A stretch of DNA of 64,000 nt from Polytrichum commune (taxonomy: Eukaryota > Streptophyta > Polytrichopsida > Polytrichales > Polytrichaceae). The stretch spans positions 8,432,001-8,496,000 of the forward strand of contig OX485809.1 of NCBI GenBank assembly GCA_950295325.1, in the 5' to 3' direction. Shown here one piece after another: positions 1-11,550 of this stretch. Every line of letters begins with the position of its first letter. Position 1 is the first letter of the stretch. The notes under the pieces were generated by a model. It saw only the letters and a list, made by a program, of their open reading frames with translations. It was not told the origin of the DNA and made no database searches. The position numbers and the translations under genes are program-made.

Positions 1-130
1 TTGGTCGACGGGAAGGGGCGAGTCAACGGAGTGGTCACGTTGCGTGACATAATCATGCAGTTTTCACCCCCTCTCGAGGAGCACCCGCGCATGGGTGGCT
101 TTTTCGAGAGTGCCCTCGAGCAATCGGATG

Positions 131-1012
131 CCCATATGGGTCCCGGATCTGTTGTCACAGTAGACCCAAAGTGAGTCAGGAAACGCTCCAAGTCACAAAC
201 TCACATCAAGTCACACAGTTCATGGATGGTGTTCTAGTCGTGTGCACGATTTTCCACAGCCCTAGAAAGTGTCATGTGCCCTAATAGTTACCGGATCATT
301 ACATTGTATATTTGATTTAGTTTGGCAGTTAAATTGATGTGCCATGTTGATTAGGATGGGTCCTGGATCCATTGTCACAGTGGACCCAAAGTGAGTCAGG
401 GAATGCTCCAAGTCACAAACTCACATCAAGTCACACAGTTCATCGATGGTGTTCTAGTCGCGTGCACTGTTTTCCGCAACCCTAGAAAGTGTCATGTGCC
501 CTAATAGTTACCGGATCACTACATTGTATATTTGATTTAGTTTGGCAGTTAAATTGATGTGCCATGTTAATAAGGATGGGTCCCGGATCCGTTGTCACAG
601 TGGACCCAAAGTGAGTCAGGGAACGCTCCAAGTCACAAACTCACATCAAGTCACACAGTTCATCGATGGTGTTCTAGTTGTGTGCACGATTTTCCACAAC
701 CCTAGAAAGTGTCATGTGCCCTAATAGTTACCGGATCACTACATTGTATATTTGATTTAGTTTGGCAGTTAAATTGATGTGCCATGTTAATAAGGATGGG
801 TCCCGGATCTGTTGTCACAGTAGACCCAAAGTGAGTCAGGAAACGCTCCAAGTCACAAACTCACATCAAGTCACACAGTTCATCGATGGTGTTCTAGTCG
901 CATGCACTGTTTTCCACAACCCTAGAAAGTGTCATGTGCCCTAATTGTTACCAGATCACTGCATTGTATATTTCATTTAGTTTGGCAGTTAAATTGATGT
1001 GCCATGTTAATT
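131..1012. repeat. Four-copy 220-bp tandem repeat
   Basis: The landmark 'tcccggatc' and its variants recur at 141, 361, 581 and 801, an exact 220-bp period. Each unit ends with a stretch reading 'gtttggcagttaaattgatg'. Units differ by a few substitutions only. Short open frames of 60 aa in units 3 and 4 are copies of the repeat and not genes. The segment 'actacattgtatatttgatt' in each unit resembles sequence near 28,115 and 28,620, which suggests the unit derives from the end of a dispersed DNA element. Confidence 0.93.
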
Positions 1013-1084
1013 AGCATGGCGTCCATGATTTGTCATGTAGCAACAAGTGCCAAATGCTACCTTCTTTGGTTGCCATTGACAACC

Positions 1085-1478
1085 AAATGTTGTGTTTAGT
1101 GTCACCAATTTTGTTGTCGTGCTCAATGCTCATTGTAAACTGCTTGTGACACTAACCCTAAATTCAAACCTAACTTTTATCATAAAATAATTGGGCATTA
1201 TAGATCTACAATGTTGCGAATATTGTCACTTAATACGTGACTTTTCATCCAAATTGCAATCATGCATGACTATATTTCATCACAAATTTGTTAGGATGCA
1301 AAATATACTAAATTGTAATATGTGCCCACCTCTTTACTCCACATGTGTGTTTAAGAATCAAACATAAGTTGGGAGTATGGTACTTTGTTAAGTTATATAA
1401 GAAATGTCATTGGAAAAGTTACCACATTGGCATTAGATGCCATTTAACACCGAATACAATGTTTAGTGTAGTGATTGC
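1085..1478. repeat. Dispersed repeat, CACTA-like right end
   Basis: This stretch matches 62,440-63,325 in order: 'tttagtgtcaccaatt', then a 'gtcattggaaaagttac' block, then 'caatgtttagtgtagtg'. The downstream copy is interrupted by a MITE. The last bases read TAGTG, and their complement begins CACTACACTAAAC, which is compatible with the CACTA-superfamily terminus. No left end or target duplication was identified, so class assignment is an inference. Confidence 0.6.
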
Positions 1479-2940
1479 AAGATCAATTATGTGGGTCATT
1501 AATGAATGGCACGAGACACATTAATAAGATATGTAGTGTGGTCAACATGTTAAGTGATTTATGGAAATGAATGAATTCACCATTTGTGAGGGAGTCTTTT
1601 TGTTGTTTTTTTATAGTAACATTTAAATTTCAAATGCATTTCCATAGTAATTCTACTAACATGATAATTATTTTAGTACTAGCATTATTTTGTAACCATG
1701 ATGTATATTTTCGTTAGTGATTCCACCAATACTAACACCCAGGTTTGTCACAAATCCTAACATTTAATATTATTTTCATCTTTGTTGTGACACTAAGTGA
1801 AAGCATGTTGGCAATTTGCATAACCTATACATAGGCTTCAACTGAAAGAAGCTAAGACATGAGCAATGAGCAGTGAACGGTGAGCAATACCTTGTGAGCG
1901 ATGAGTGATAACATGTGAGCGGTAAGTTCAAAATAATGAAAACCATGCAGTTGAAGGTCTTTTGAAGTATTTTTTACACTTGCTTTGATAATTATATTAT
2001 AAGATGTAAATATTGAATTTCTCAATTTTCCAGATTAAATAGTGCCTATAACCATGCACTATAATATGTGTGGTCAAATCATGAAGCATCTTTTTAGATT
2101 TCCAATTTGTTTATTGGTTTGTAACCACCATTAAATACAAACATTTAATGCCATCTGTTGTACATTAAACATATATCATGGAGCAACCTTTCACAAATCT
2201 TGGGGAGTTCACTGGGCACAAACCATGTGATGCAAATTATAAGGTGCAAATTATTACTTCAAAACAATCATTATAAACAATATAATGTCAATCAAAACCC
2301 CAAGCAATAGACATTTCCCAATGCTTACAAATACAACAACATGCTAACAACTAAGAGAATACAATATTGAATTAAGGAAAAAAAGACAACAAGACAATAA
2401 GACCAAACCATGACATCACTTACAATTCAAACCCAAAAAAATGGATAAGATAACATTGGAGACTTTGTATCACAACCCCCAAAACCACAATTGCTCGAGC
2501 TAAATGTTACAAAACCATAAAATAAACAAATTCATGGCTCTTACATGCCAACAAAAATTACAAGCATATGCACAATGACAATCATCAAATCCTTCTGACA
2601 ACAAATTAAGTAGTACAAAATCCATCCAAAAACAAATTACAACTCCTAGTCTTCATTGAGGTGTTCAACAATTTCTTGTAAACCCTGGGCTATACTCGGT
2701 ATGACCAACATCTAGTGGGATAGAATTAACTTAGTAGGTAAACGTGCTAAACACAATAATATTACATCTCAAGTTTTCACTCCAAAAAAATGATATTACA
2801 TCTAGGACATACTATCTCTCCATTCTTAAGTGAATATCCGATGCTAACTCAAACTTACCAATTTCCATGCTAGTTTATGTTCTCACCAATCCTATTTCGA
2901 TTGTACCTATACATGTCACATTCCATCGTATTGGGACGTA
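1479..2940. other. AT-rich intergenic DNA
   Basis: No coding exon, RNA gene or bounded repeat could be recognised. A short 'gagcaatgagcagtgaacgg' style degenerate repeat lies at about 1,858-1,925. Confidence 0.6.
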
Positions 2941-5385
2941 GGGTCCGTGATAGGTGCTTATGCACCATGGGGAAGAGGCTGTGAGGCTACTCGCCGTTGT
3001 CGCGGCGAAGCCCTGTAGAATCAGAGCGGCTGCTGGAGGCAAATGGGGGAAGGGACAAGAGTTGAAGCGGCAACTCTGCTGCTCCTCATACTCTTCCCCC
3101 CCCCCCCCCCTTGCCACCCACCACTTCAAATTCCGTAGGGGCACCGTAAGACGTGGCCTTAGCATCCAACCTCAATATATAAGACCCAACCCCACGCGCA
3201 TATACACACTCCTCCCCTCCAGAGCTCCCCGAAACCAGATGCAGAAGGAGTACGTTGCCACCACGCACCGGAGATCTGCCGCTTTCGAAGCATGGTGTAG
3301 AAGTTAGCCGATGTTGCAGCCAGAGAGACAACCACGAGTACCGAAGCAAGGAGCTGCACCTGCCGAGGCAAGTCGTTGAAGCATAACGCCAATTCCTGAA
3401 GAACGAAGAGGAAGAACACCACCCCCCGACTGTAGATCCACCACCGAAACCAGCACCGACACCCGAAGTTTAGCAAAGGACTGTGCCAGGAGGACCGCCG
3501 AAGGAAGCTGTGCCAAGAGCAACCCAAGATCCACATCATCAGACGAAATTGCAGCACTGTCGTAGAAGGAGTGGCACAACACTTCATCAAAAGGAGCCAC
3601 ATCAGGAGCAACTCGAAACCCACAAAGCATACAGTGAAGCAACACCGAAAACAACCATAACACTGTCGTTTCTTTCTTGCAGCCCCAGTATTGACCACAG
3701 AAACCAAGATCTAAGTGAAGGATAGCATTAGATCTAGTTAGATCTGCCGAGAGTAAATATTTCGAACCACTCAACTTAGATTTGTGAGAAGATTTGAGAG
3801 TTTAGAGAGAAAGTTTGAACCAAGAATTATACTAGGTGAAATCTTAGATCTATGAACTCGTCAAAAGTGTTGTAAAACACTCATCAGCACTGAAAGTTGG
3901 TTAGAGTCTAGCATCATATTGATTAGCATCAAAAACTTAAGAGATCTGTACCTAGCACTTTAGAACGGGAGTAAGGGAGAGGTAGGCACAGGGAAGTGAG
4001 GGTCGGAGGAGAGACTCAATAACACTGTGCCGAAACCAAGTAAGCATGCTGCCGAAACCAGGTAGTCTGTTGTTCTCTGCCAAAACCAGGGAGTTCTGTT
4101 GCCGAAATTAGGTACTGCTGCTGCCGAAACAAGTTGTTCTGTTGCCGGAACTAGATACCTTCTGCCAAAATTAGGTAGTTTTACAACCGAAATAGAGAAA
4201 TCTTGCTGCATACAAGTCATTTGCTGTGGTTAGGGGCACCAAGTGCCGAGTCTGGCTGCTGCATCCGCCGGCAGGAGTAAGTCAACAGAGAGAGAAGTTA
4301 AGTGGCAACCAGACAGCGGCTAAAACAAGGATGGAGGTAACATCTTCTTGCCGAAGATAGCTTTTTGGTTATCGGAGGAAACTACAATCTGTGCCCAGAT
4401 ATCCCAGTATTTTCAAGTCCAATCTGTTTTAGGCATAATCGGTGGAGAACCTAGTACCTTCAAATCCAATCTGTTTTGGGCATAACCGGTTGAGATCATA
4501 GTACTTTCAAGTCAGTGAAGCCGAATCGAGTCTACGAAGCTGCTGGAAGGCGATTGCATTACGAAGAACCTGCCCCAAGAGCCCAGATACCTGCTGTTGC
4601 AGAGAGTTTTTTGAAGAAATCTGCTGCCAAGACAGAAGTTGCTGCTGCCGAAACAGAAGGTGCTGGTGTATTAAGGCAAGGAGATTGAAGGCAAAGTGTT
4701 GCTGCTGGAGTTGTTGGTGACTGTCATTTTGCTGCCCTTCATCCGCTTGGTAAGTTTACACGTTAATTTGTTTTCTCATTATTTGCACATAGGCACACTG
4801 TGAGGCCAAAACCACCCCCCTTAGGCGTCCTAGTCCGGGTGATGGTGTTGAGAATCACATGTATTGTTCGTATCAAAAGAATGATCTCTTTGCATCCCAA
4901 GGCATACATGTCATTTTGAATCACTTTGTTTATTAGTAGTGACCTCTTGGCTTGTGACCGAATTGGCCTTCTCAAGAGTCCAACCGGCAGCCTTGGCAAC
5001 ACAAGCTCTCAAGGATATTCTCCTTGCGCCTTTGATTATCCTCTCCTTCACCTTGCCAATGCTAGAGTCCTCCTCCCTCTCCATTGTTATATAAGTGATT
5101 GATTTTTTTACCAACAAGGATGTAAGTGTTGAAAAACACTCCCTCAATGGTTAACCTCAAATATAGTTGCTTGTAAAAACCCCACACCCTCCTAGCTATC
5201 TAACCACACAACTCACACATTGACTAATTTCATTAAGTCCTCTCCCTAAGTCCTAATTCTAAGTCACCCACATCACTCATTAGTTGATGGTTTCACTAGC
5301 TTAATCTCCAACTAATTCTTAGATATCCTAATCCTAGCTCGGCTCGGTACACCCTTGATCTGGTGGTAACTTTGGTTGAACACAT
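2941..5385. other. GC-richer repeat-derived region, no supported gene
   Basis: The stretch has a C15 homopolymer (3096-3110), a TATA-like motif and many degenerate copies of 'gctgccgaaaccaggtag' between about 4,020 and 4,700. Overlapping open frames exist on both strands at 2.9-3.8 kb, but none shows a domain or splice pattern and they shadow each other. It looks like a decayed repeat or retroelement leader, not a protein gene. Confidence 0.45.
3176..3182 (+). promoter_or_regulatory. TATA-like box
   Basis: TATATAA is followed by a CT-rich stretch with a plausible transcription start 25-35 bases downstream. No clear coding product follows, so this could be a repeat-borne promoter or a chance match. 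Confidence 0.25.
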
Positions 5386-5391
5386 AGCCCC

Positions 5392-5690
5392 TTAGTCTGC
5401 TGCCCCACCGGTAAGATTAGTCTGATGGGCAGAGCCTAGGATAATGGCACTAAGGTTTGGCCAAGTAAGCTTGTCTGTTGCCCAACCGGTAAGCTCGTCT
5501 GCTGGCCCGACCGGTAAGCTAGTCTGCTGCCCAGCCGGTAAGCTTGTCTGCTGCCCAACCGTAAGCTTAGTCTGCTGCCCAGCCGGTAAGCTCGTCTGCT
5601 GGCCCAACCGGTAAGCTAGTCTGCTGGCCCAACCGTAAGCTTAGTCTGATGGGCAGAGCCTAGTATATTTGCACTAAGGTTTGGCCAAGC
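5392..5690. repeat. Minisatellite with a 23-25-bp unit
   Basis: About eight units of the type 'gtctgctgcccaaccggtaag' lie head to tail. They are flanked by two copies of a longer unit containing 'gatgggcagagcctag' and 'cactaaggtttggccaag' (about 5,416-5,470 and 5,637-5,690). A 71-aa minus-strand open frame across it is the repeat read through and is not a gene. Confidence 0.9.
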
Positions 5691-6502
5691 TCATTAATGG
5701 CCCTAACTTAACACACAAATTAGGAGGCTACCTAAAGGGATTTCAAACTACAAACTAATTTGGTGACCCTACCCTCTAATCAAATACTTTTCTACTTGGT
5801 CTCTATGATTTGGAATAAGTAACTAAACTAACTCCCTAACATCACTAAGGCTAACTAATCCACACATGTGGCTTTTAAGCTATAAGAGCTTACTCCCATG
5901 GGATGAATTGAGAGAGAGAGCTTAACTAACTAACTTCACTAGAAAACTAACAATCCACACACGTGGCTCAAGCTCTTAGGAGCTTGCTCCCTTGAGAGCG
6001 TTTGATGGAGAGAGAGGAAAATGAGAGAGAAAACACCTTAAGTAGCAAAAAGGGAGAGAGGGGGAGAGGGAGAGAAAGGTGAGGATAGGGTGAGAGGATT
6101 AGCACCTCCAATCATAATCCCTTAACCTTCACCTTCAAAGTAGGGACTAATCCCCTTCCACCAAGCTTCCTTCTTCCTAAACTAACAAGATGGATCCAAA
6201 AGTGGGCATTTAACCCGCGGAGCTCACCTTGCCTCACCTTACCCCTTACTCACATAATCAAGGCATTTTCCTATTGAAATCAACCCTTGAAATAACCACA
6301 CAACACATTCTAATGCCTAAACTTAAATCCACACCACACTTCACTTTTTTTATGTTTTGTGAATAATCATAACACCTCAAAGTCAAACTAAAATTGGTTT
6401 CGAAGAGTTAATCACCACATGTGGGCACCATTTTGGGCTCACACACACACATAGTCTTAGACACATCATAGCATTGATAGGTTTGTTAGGATAGTAAGCA
6501 AA
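5691..6502. other. Intergenic DNA or possible 5' region of the retroelement
   Basis: Contains GA-rich tracts (about 5,910-5,920 and 6,010-6,095) and a repeated phrase 'ccacacatgtggct' / 'ccacacacgtggct' (about 5,860 and 5,955). No gene was recognised. It could hold the retrotransposon promoter, since a 5' end for that element was not found. Confidence 0.4.
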
Positions 6503-7255
6503 ATGAAGGTTGCATATGCAACCTACCTTGTTATCATTATGTGGCTAGTACTAGCCACACCATACTGGATATACTCTCATAGTGTCAACTCTCACACCAC
6601 ATGGGAATGCCTTACAAACTCTTGTTTTAAAAACACATATAAGAACGTCATAAATCCAAAGGTATGGTATAACAACCTTAATGTTCATATCATAAATGAA
6701 TGTTCCATTAGAAATAATGGATCCGTGGTAGTAACGGTAGATGCTTGTGCTTTTAGTTATACTTGCCTCAAATGCTTAGGAGATGTATGGAATGTTAGAG
6801 TTGTGACAAATCATAATCTACATAAGAGCACTTACAACCAATTTGTAAATACTAAGATTCATATGAATAGGAAAAGGTGTTATCATAGGATGAATGCAAG
6901 TTGTACTCATACTAGTACTCATATGATGTTAGAACATGCAAATCACTTCTTCTTTCACTCTCAATTCCTAGGAGGCCCACAACTTAATTTGTGGAAAGGA
7001 ATTAGAGGAAAGAAAATAAGAAGTATACCTCATTCAAAACTAAAGTACAAAACGTTTGTTTGCTTTGCTTATATCAGAATGGCAACCATCACTCCAACCT
7101 CATCATCACGTAAGTTGTTTGAAAATGAAAATATAGATTCTACAAATGGAAAACGTCCAGTGCTTGCTGTGGTATTGTCAAGTCAAAAAAAGGTTAAAGG
7201 AATAGCACCCACTGAGAGAACACGCCCCCCTATTGGCTTGGTTTTCAAGCTATGA
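6503..7255 (+). CDS. Uncertain 250-aa ORF overlapping the start of ORF1
   Basis: An open frame of 250 codons ends in TGA at 7253-7255, overlapping the next ORF's ATG (7252-7254) as ATGA. The first 25 or so residues are hydrophobic; the middle is Cys-, His- and Asn-rich without a recognisable fold. An internal ATG at 7079 would give a 58-residue peptide ending just before ORF1. I recognise no family. It may be a real small ORF translated before ORF1, a chance open frame in leader DNA, or the N-terminal part of ORF1 split by a one-base indel. Confidence 0.3.
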   Translation: MKVAYATYLVIIMWLVLATPYWIYSHSVNSHTTWECLTNSCFKNTYKNVINPKVWYNNLNVHIINECSIRNNGSVVVTVDACAFSYTCLKCLGDVWNVRVVTNHNLHKSTYNQFVNTKIHMNRKRCYHRMNASCTHTSTHMMLEHANHFFFHSQFLGGPQLNLWKGIRGKKIRSIPHSKLKYKTFVCFAYIRMATITPTSSSRKLFENENIDSTNGKRPVLAVVLSSQKKVKGIAPTERTRPPIGLVFKL

Positions 7256-8697
7256 ACACAATTGCAAAATTTGCCAGCATGCCTCTCATTCAAACACCTT
7301 CTTTCACTGAGTTAGTCAAAAAAGGTATGTGTGAGTCTGAAGCACATGAAATGGTAGAGTCATCTCCCTCCTTTCCGTTCGTTGCCCAAGAAGAGTGGCC
7401 TTCTAAACGAACGGATGGTAAGGAGGGAATGCACTACAATCTCACCCAGATTCCTTCAGATGTGAAAATGGGTGACCATGGATTTGCTTTGGACTATCAC
7501 ATATCTATCCATTTTGAAATTGAAAGAATAGAATTTGATAGAGATGTGATACTCAACTTAACAAATGATAGACTAAAAACAATGAGGATAGAGGTCGGGG
7601 AAGTCCTAGGAGAGCCCATAGCTGTCCTTTGTTTTCATGGGACCAAAAGATGGAGTGGAATTATTAAACTCCACCTTAAAAACCCTGAAATGGATGGATA
7701 TGGCCTTCTCTGTGGATTGAGACCTTTCATCCTCAAGCTTGGCCGATTTACACATGTTATAGGCAAAGTGTGTAAATCCTTTGATACCATTGCAATTGCA
7801 TCCATGCTCTCCGTCAAAGTCACAACCCCATCAATCAAGGGTAAAGAATGGTATGATTTGTTTGTAGAAATAGTTGGGGATGAATTTCGACGAGGCCTTG
7901 ACTTTGAAATAACGAATGTGCAAAAATCGGCGGATGCAGAATTTGCTTGGATTAAATCACCTTCTCCAGAGGAAGCCAAAAGAATTAAAGCACTCAAACT
8001 TTCGTTTTTCAATGAAATAGTAGATGTAAACTTTGCAAGTAACGAAAAACTCTCAGAAGATGATAAAGCCCGAAAGAATGCACTCATTCTAATTGCCCGT
8101 AACCTCAACAAGGTAAAAACAACCATGCAAATCGAAGAAGGAATCCGAAAATGCATGGGAGAACTAAATGTTATCGGTTTTTACTTTAGACTTGAGAACG
8201 GGAAGCACACGGGCTCATGCAATGCCCAATGCCTCAACTCGTTTGTCTACAAGAAATTTGTTAAGAAAAATGAAAAAATATTTGGTAAATATGTTGAATT
8301 TACCCCCCATCCAAAAAGTCTAGACGGGATAAATGCACCTAGTAAAGAAGAGCTAGTTAGACTTGGATTTTTAAACGTGAACACCGCACTTGCAAACACC
8401 ATCCAAGCTCTAGAGAATGGACCGTACCAAAACATCACCAATAAAGATCTCAACAAGATGGTAGAAGCAGCAGTAAAAAAATGGACGGATGAAATACGAA
8501 AGGAAATGGTGAACCTTAAAGGTGAGATTGTGCAAGAGGCAAAGGTTTATGCCGACCATGTGGAAGCGGAGTCAAACAAGAATTCCAAGCTCCAAATACA
8601 ACTCCTTCAAAGGCAAATGAAGATTACATTGGATGCTATCGAAGCGGCTCATCCGGACATATCGGAAATTGAAAACAATATGGACTTGATAAACTAA
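7252..8697 (+). CDS. Intact 481-aa ORF, candidate ORF1 protein of the retrotransposon
   Basis: This is an uninterrupted, intronless frame of 481 codons ending 521 bases before ORF2. Residues about 80-180 and 270-360 have alternating beta/alpha patterns that could be RRM-like folds; the second contains 'GKYVEFTPHPKSLDG'. Residues about 400-465 are Lys/Glu-rich and probably coiled coil. RRM-like plus coiled-coil architecture is usual for ORF1 proteins of non-LTR elements, which bind element RNA. Its position and lack of introns support that reading. Against it, its base composition is ordinary while ORF2 is extremely G-poor, and it is intact while ORF2 is broken. It could be an unrelated gene or a different element. 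No catalytic motif is visible. Confidence 0.6.
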   Translation: MNTIAKFASMPLIQTPSFTELVKKGMCESEAHEMVESSPSFPFVAQEEWPSKRTDGKEGMHYNLTQIPSDVKMGDHGFALDYHISIHFEIERIEFDRDVILNLTNDRLKTMRIEVGEVLGEPIAVLCFHGTKRWSGIIKLHLKNPEMDGYGLLCGLRPFILKLGRFTHVIGKVCKSFDTIAIASMLSVKVTTPSIKGKEWYDLFVEIVGDEFRRGLDFEITNVQKSADAEFAWIKSPSPEEAKRIKALKLSFFNEIVDVNFASNEKLSEDDKARKNALILIARNLNKVKTTMQIEEGIRKCMGELNVIGFYFRLENGKHTGSCNAQCLNSFVYKKFVKKNEKIFGKYVEFTPHPKSLDGINAPSKEELVRLGFLNVNTALANTIQALENGPYQNITNKDLNKMVEAAVKKWTDEIRKEMVNLKGEIVQEAKVYADHVEAESNKNSKLQIQLLQRQMKITLDAIEAAHPDISEIENNMDLIN

Positions 8698-9218
8698 TTT
8701 CGACAAACATCCCGGCGGCGTACAATTATAACTTACTTATAGTATATTTATATACTAAAAACAAAAACATAATTAAATTATTAATATATACTAAAAATAA
8801 AACCCTACCTATAGTATTCATGAATACTATAACATCAAAAATTCACAAAGAAAACCCCCCCAACACCTCACAAAAATAAATCTATTTACTCACAATACAA
8901 CAATATCCTATCCAATACAACAAAGTACACAATACGGCCTCGCCACAAAATAAAACTAACAAGATATATACACTACCACTCCCTCAACCCCATCATTAAC
9001 ACAATCACAAAGCCTACCCACCAACATACTAAACCTATACACTACCTCCCAAAACTACACAAAAAACAATAATTGCCCTATCTAATCTATTTACAAAAAG
9101 TAAATATAAACTACTCACCTTAAATAAGCAATACCTCAATATCAAACACCATCACAAACCCTATTTCAAACACCTATTAAACCCTCATTCAAAATACCAA
9201 CCTCACCCAAAAGATACA
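8698..9218 (+). other. Inter-ORF spacer with palindromes
   Basis: A compact hairpin (8740-8757, 8-bp stem with a 2-base loop) and a perfect 22-bp palindrome (8810-8831, centred on TTCATGAA) lie just after ORF1. From here to about 16,560 the plus strand becomes very poor in G. No coding sequence was found. The spacer could hold an internal promoter or an RNA structure for ORF2 expression. Confidence 0.6.
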
Positions 9219-11550
9219 ATGGCCTCGGCCTACCGGCCTCGCCACACAAATAATAACACATACCACTTCATAAATAACTGGAGACCTAACTCAATAACAA
9301 GCCAAAAATCTATAAAAAATACAAACTCACACTTCTCACCCAAACAAATAGAAGACATCATACCCGCTATACCTAACCTCTTTACTACAACCAAGTTCAC
9401 AATCATAATATATCTTAAAACAAACATGAAAAATCCAAAAACACTCCATTCCCACGGATACTACTTTATTAACAAACTAGAATTGCTAAAATGCGGGGAC
9501 ATAGAACCCAACCCCGGACCAATGCCTAACATCCTACATACACACCCTGCTACACACAAAAAAAGAGCCAACATCTATTTCATTCCAAACATTATAAAAC
9601 TACAACCTGAATACCAACACATAACAAACACATTTGCCCCCATACTAAAAAACACACACCCACTACACCCTCAAGCAATAACCACATATCCGCATCTACA
9701 TCAATATATCCAAACACAAAGGCAATCACCACTAACCCATATGCTATATGCTCTAATCATCACCATCCACCCCTCAATAGACACATGCAATAGCATACTA
9801 GCCAAACCCCAAAATTACCACTTTAATAACATATGGACGAACACATTGATTATCAGACTGGCCAACCTCACCAACCCCCCCGAAAGGCATATATCAACAC
9901 CTCACCCCTACACAACTTTTGTAGAAAACAATCAAGATATAATATACCCAAAAAATTCAATACACACAGAGATATATGAATTTATCTACAACCAAGATAC
10001 TGCACCAACACCAATCACCCTTCAAAATAAATTTTCCTTCCTCCCAAATCAATTGATCACCGAAGCACTCCGATGCCTAGAAAGCATCAACGTATATTCA
10101 CACCCACCCCCACCCCCAGCTACTCCCACACCAATCCCAAGAATTAACACCGACACCGAGCACGAAACAAACATAATAACATGGAATGCATCATCACTCA
10201 ACACATCATTACTAAACCTACAAAGCCTAATAAACAACTCGCTAAACAACACAGCAATCATACATATCCAAGAAACCAAACTAACTGCAAATAAATCTAC
10301 AAAATACATACAAAACCTATTTCCGGAATTTAAACTCATTTTCAACAACACACATGCACTCACAAGATGCATACAACAAAGAATGCCTTATACCCCCGGA
10401 GGAGGAGGCTTACTCACACTTATCCACAAAAAATATGCATTCCCTGGGAATATCACCAAAATTCTCACGCCAGTAAATATATTCCCATACCTACAAATAA
10501 TTAAAATAAACAACCATCCACTAATACCTAGGCTAATCATACACATGTACATGCCTACACACTTAGAAGATACATGCCTCATTCCACACCTTAAGAACGA
10601 AATCACTAACGAAATCACTATACACCCCAATCACATGTATACATTATGTGGGGACTTTAACCGAGATATCGCACTTAGAGGCAGACAAAATAACAACATT
10701 AACACCCCTCCACAAGAAGAAGATTACCAATGGAAAATTATCACCGCATCACTCAACCTAGAATATATCCCAACTAACACTAGCATCTCCAGACAAGGAG
10801 GCTATAATTACAAATCAATAAGTCTAATAGATGGATTCTACATTCACTCACCAGACAACAACAAATTCATTTCTACCACAAACACAAACATGAATCTAAA
10901 CTCAAACCATTATCCAGTTGTACTACATATCCCTCACAACACCCTTATAGCCAGATCCCCACCCCCCACAAACACGTCACCAACTAGAATACTAAACCCA
11001 ATACCACCAAAAAACATCGAAAAATTCAACATAACATTCTTCGAAGAAAACTCTGCACAAATAAAAGCTCTTACCACCCTACTCGAAAGCCACCAACACT
11101 TAAGCCCGGATCAATGGGCGGAAGCCTATACAACATTCGACCACATTGTATATAAAATTTCAGAAACAATTGAAGAAACCTGTAAAGTAGATTCACTACC
11201 TAACCTTACGAACAGAATATCACAACAAGGTGGGTTTTTGCCACGCAAACTTGCGAGAAATTGGAAAAGACGCCTCAATACATATCACCTCCTCAGGAAA
11301 ATCATATACATTGCACAACACAATCCACTCTAGCAAGCACACCCCATCCTAAACGATATACGAAACCACCAACACACAAACATCCCACTCCCACCTGTTA
11401 CAACGGCACCTCCTACTGAATGGATTGATGCCATAGCAACCATCGCAAAAAATGCAAATAAAGAAGCCAAAAAAATCACCACAAAATACACCAAAGACTG
11501 CATTCTAAAGGCCGTATCAAAATACCGTCAAATGTATGACAAAAAGCCCC
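9219..11550 (+). pseudogene. ORF2 part 1: 2A-like leader and APE endonuclease
   Basis: The frame opens at an ATG at 9219. Residues 93-101 read GDIEPNPGP, the consensus of 2A ribosome-skipping peptides; skipping before the last proline would release a leader of about 100 residues. An APE-type endonuclease occupies residues about 315-580. Its motifs appear in order: TWNASSL, IQETKL, HMYMPTH, LCGDFN (near 10,648), SLIDGFYI and NSNHYPVV (near 10,900). This enzyme would nick target DNA to prime reverse transcription. A TAG at 11331-11333 interrupts the frame; the same frame then runs on to about 11,560, where an A/C homopolymer indel shifts it. Codon use is strongly A/C-ending. Confidence 0.88.

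Noticed and set aside
542..944. Two 60-aa plus-strand ORFs with nearly the same sequence
   Set aside because: They are the same frame of neighbouring 220-bp tandem units; there is no other support for coding.
3159..3774. Overlapping minus-strand ORFs of 182 and 156 aa
   Set aside because: They overlap each other and plus-strand frames in a GC-richer repeat region, have no domain and show no splice or start context.
5392..5607. Minus-strand 71-aa repetitive ORF
   Set aside because: It is the translation of a minisatellite whose unit is close to a multiple of three.
9495..9521. 2A-like motif as a sign of an integrated RNA virus
   Set aside because: It is in frame with an APE endonuclease, reverse transcriptase and RNase H; 2A-like sequences are also known in non-LTR retrotransposons.
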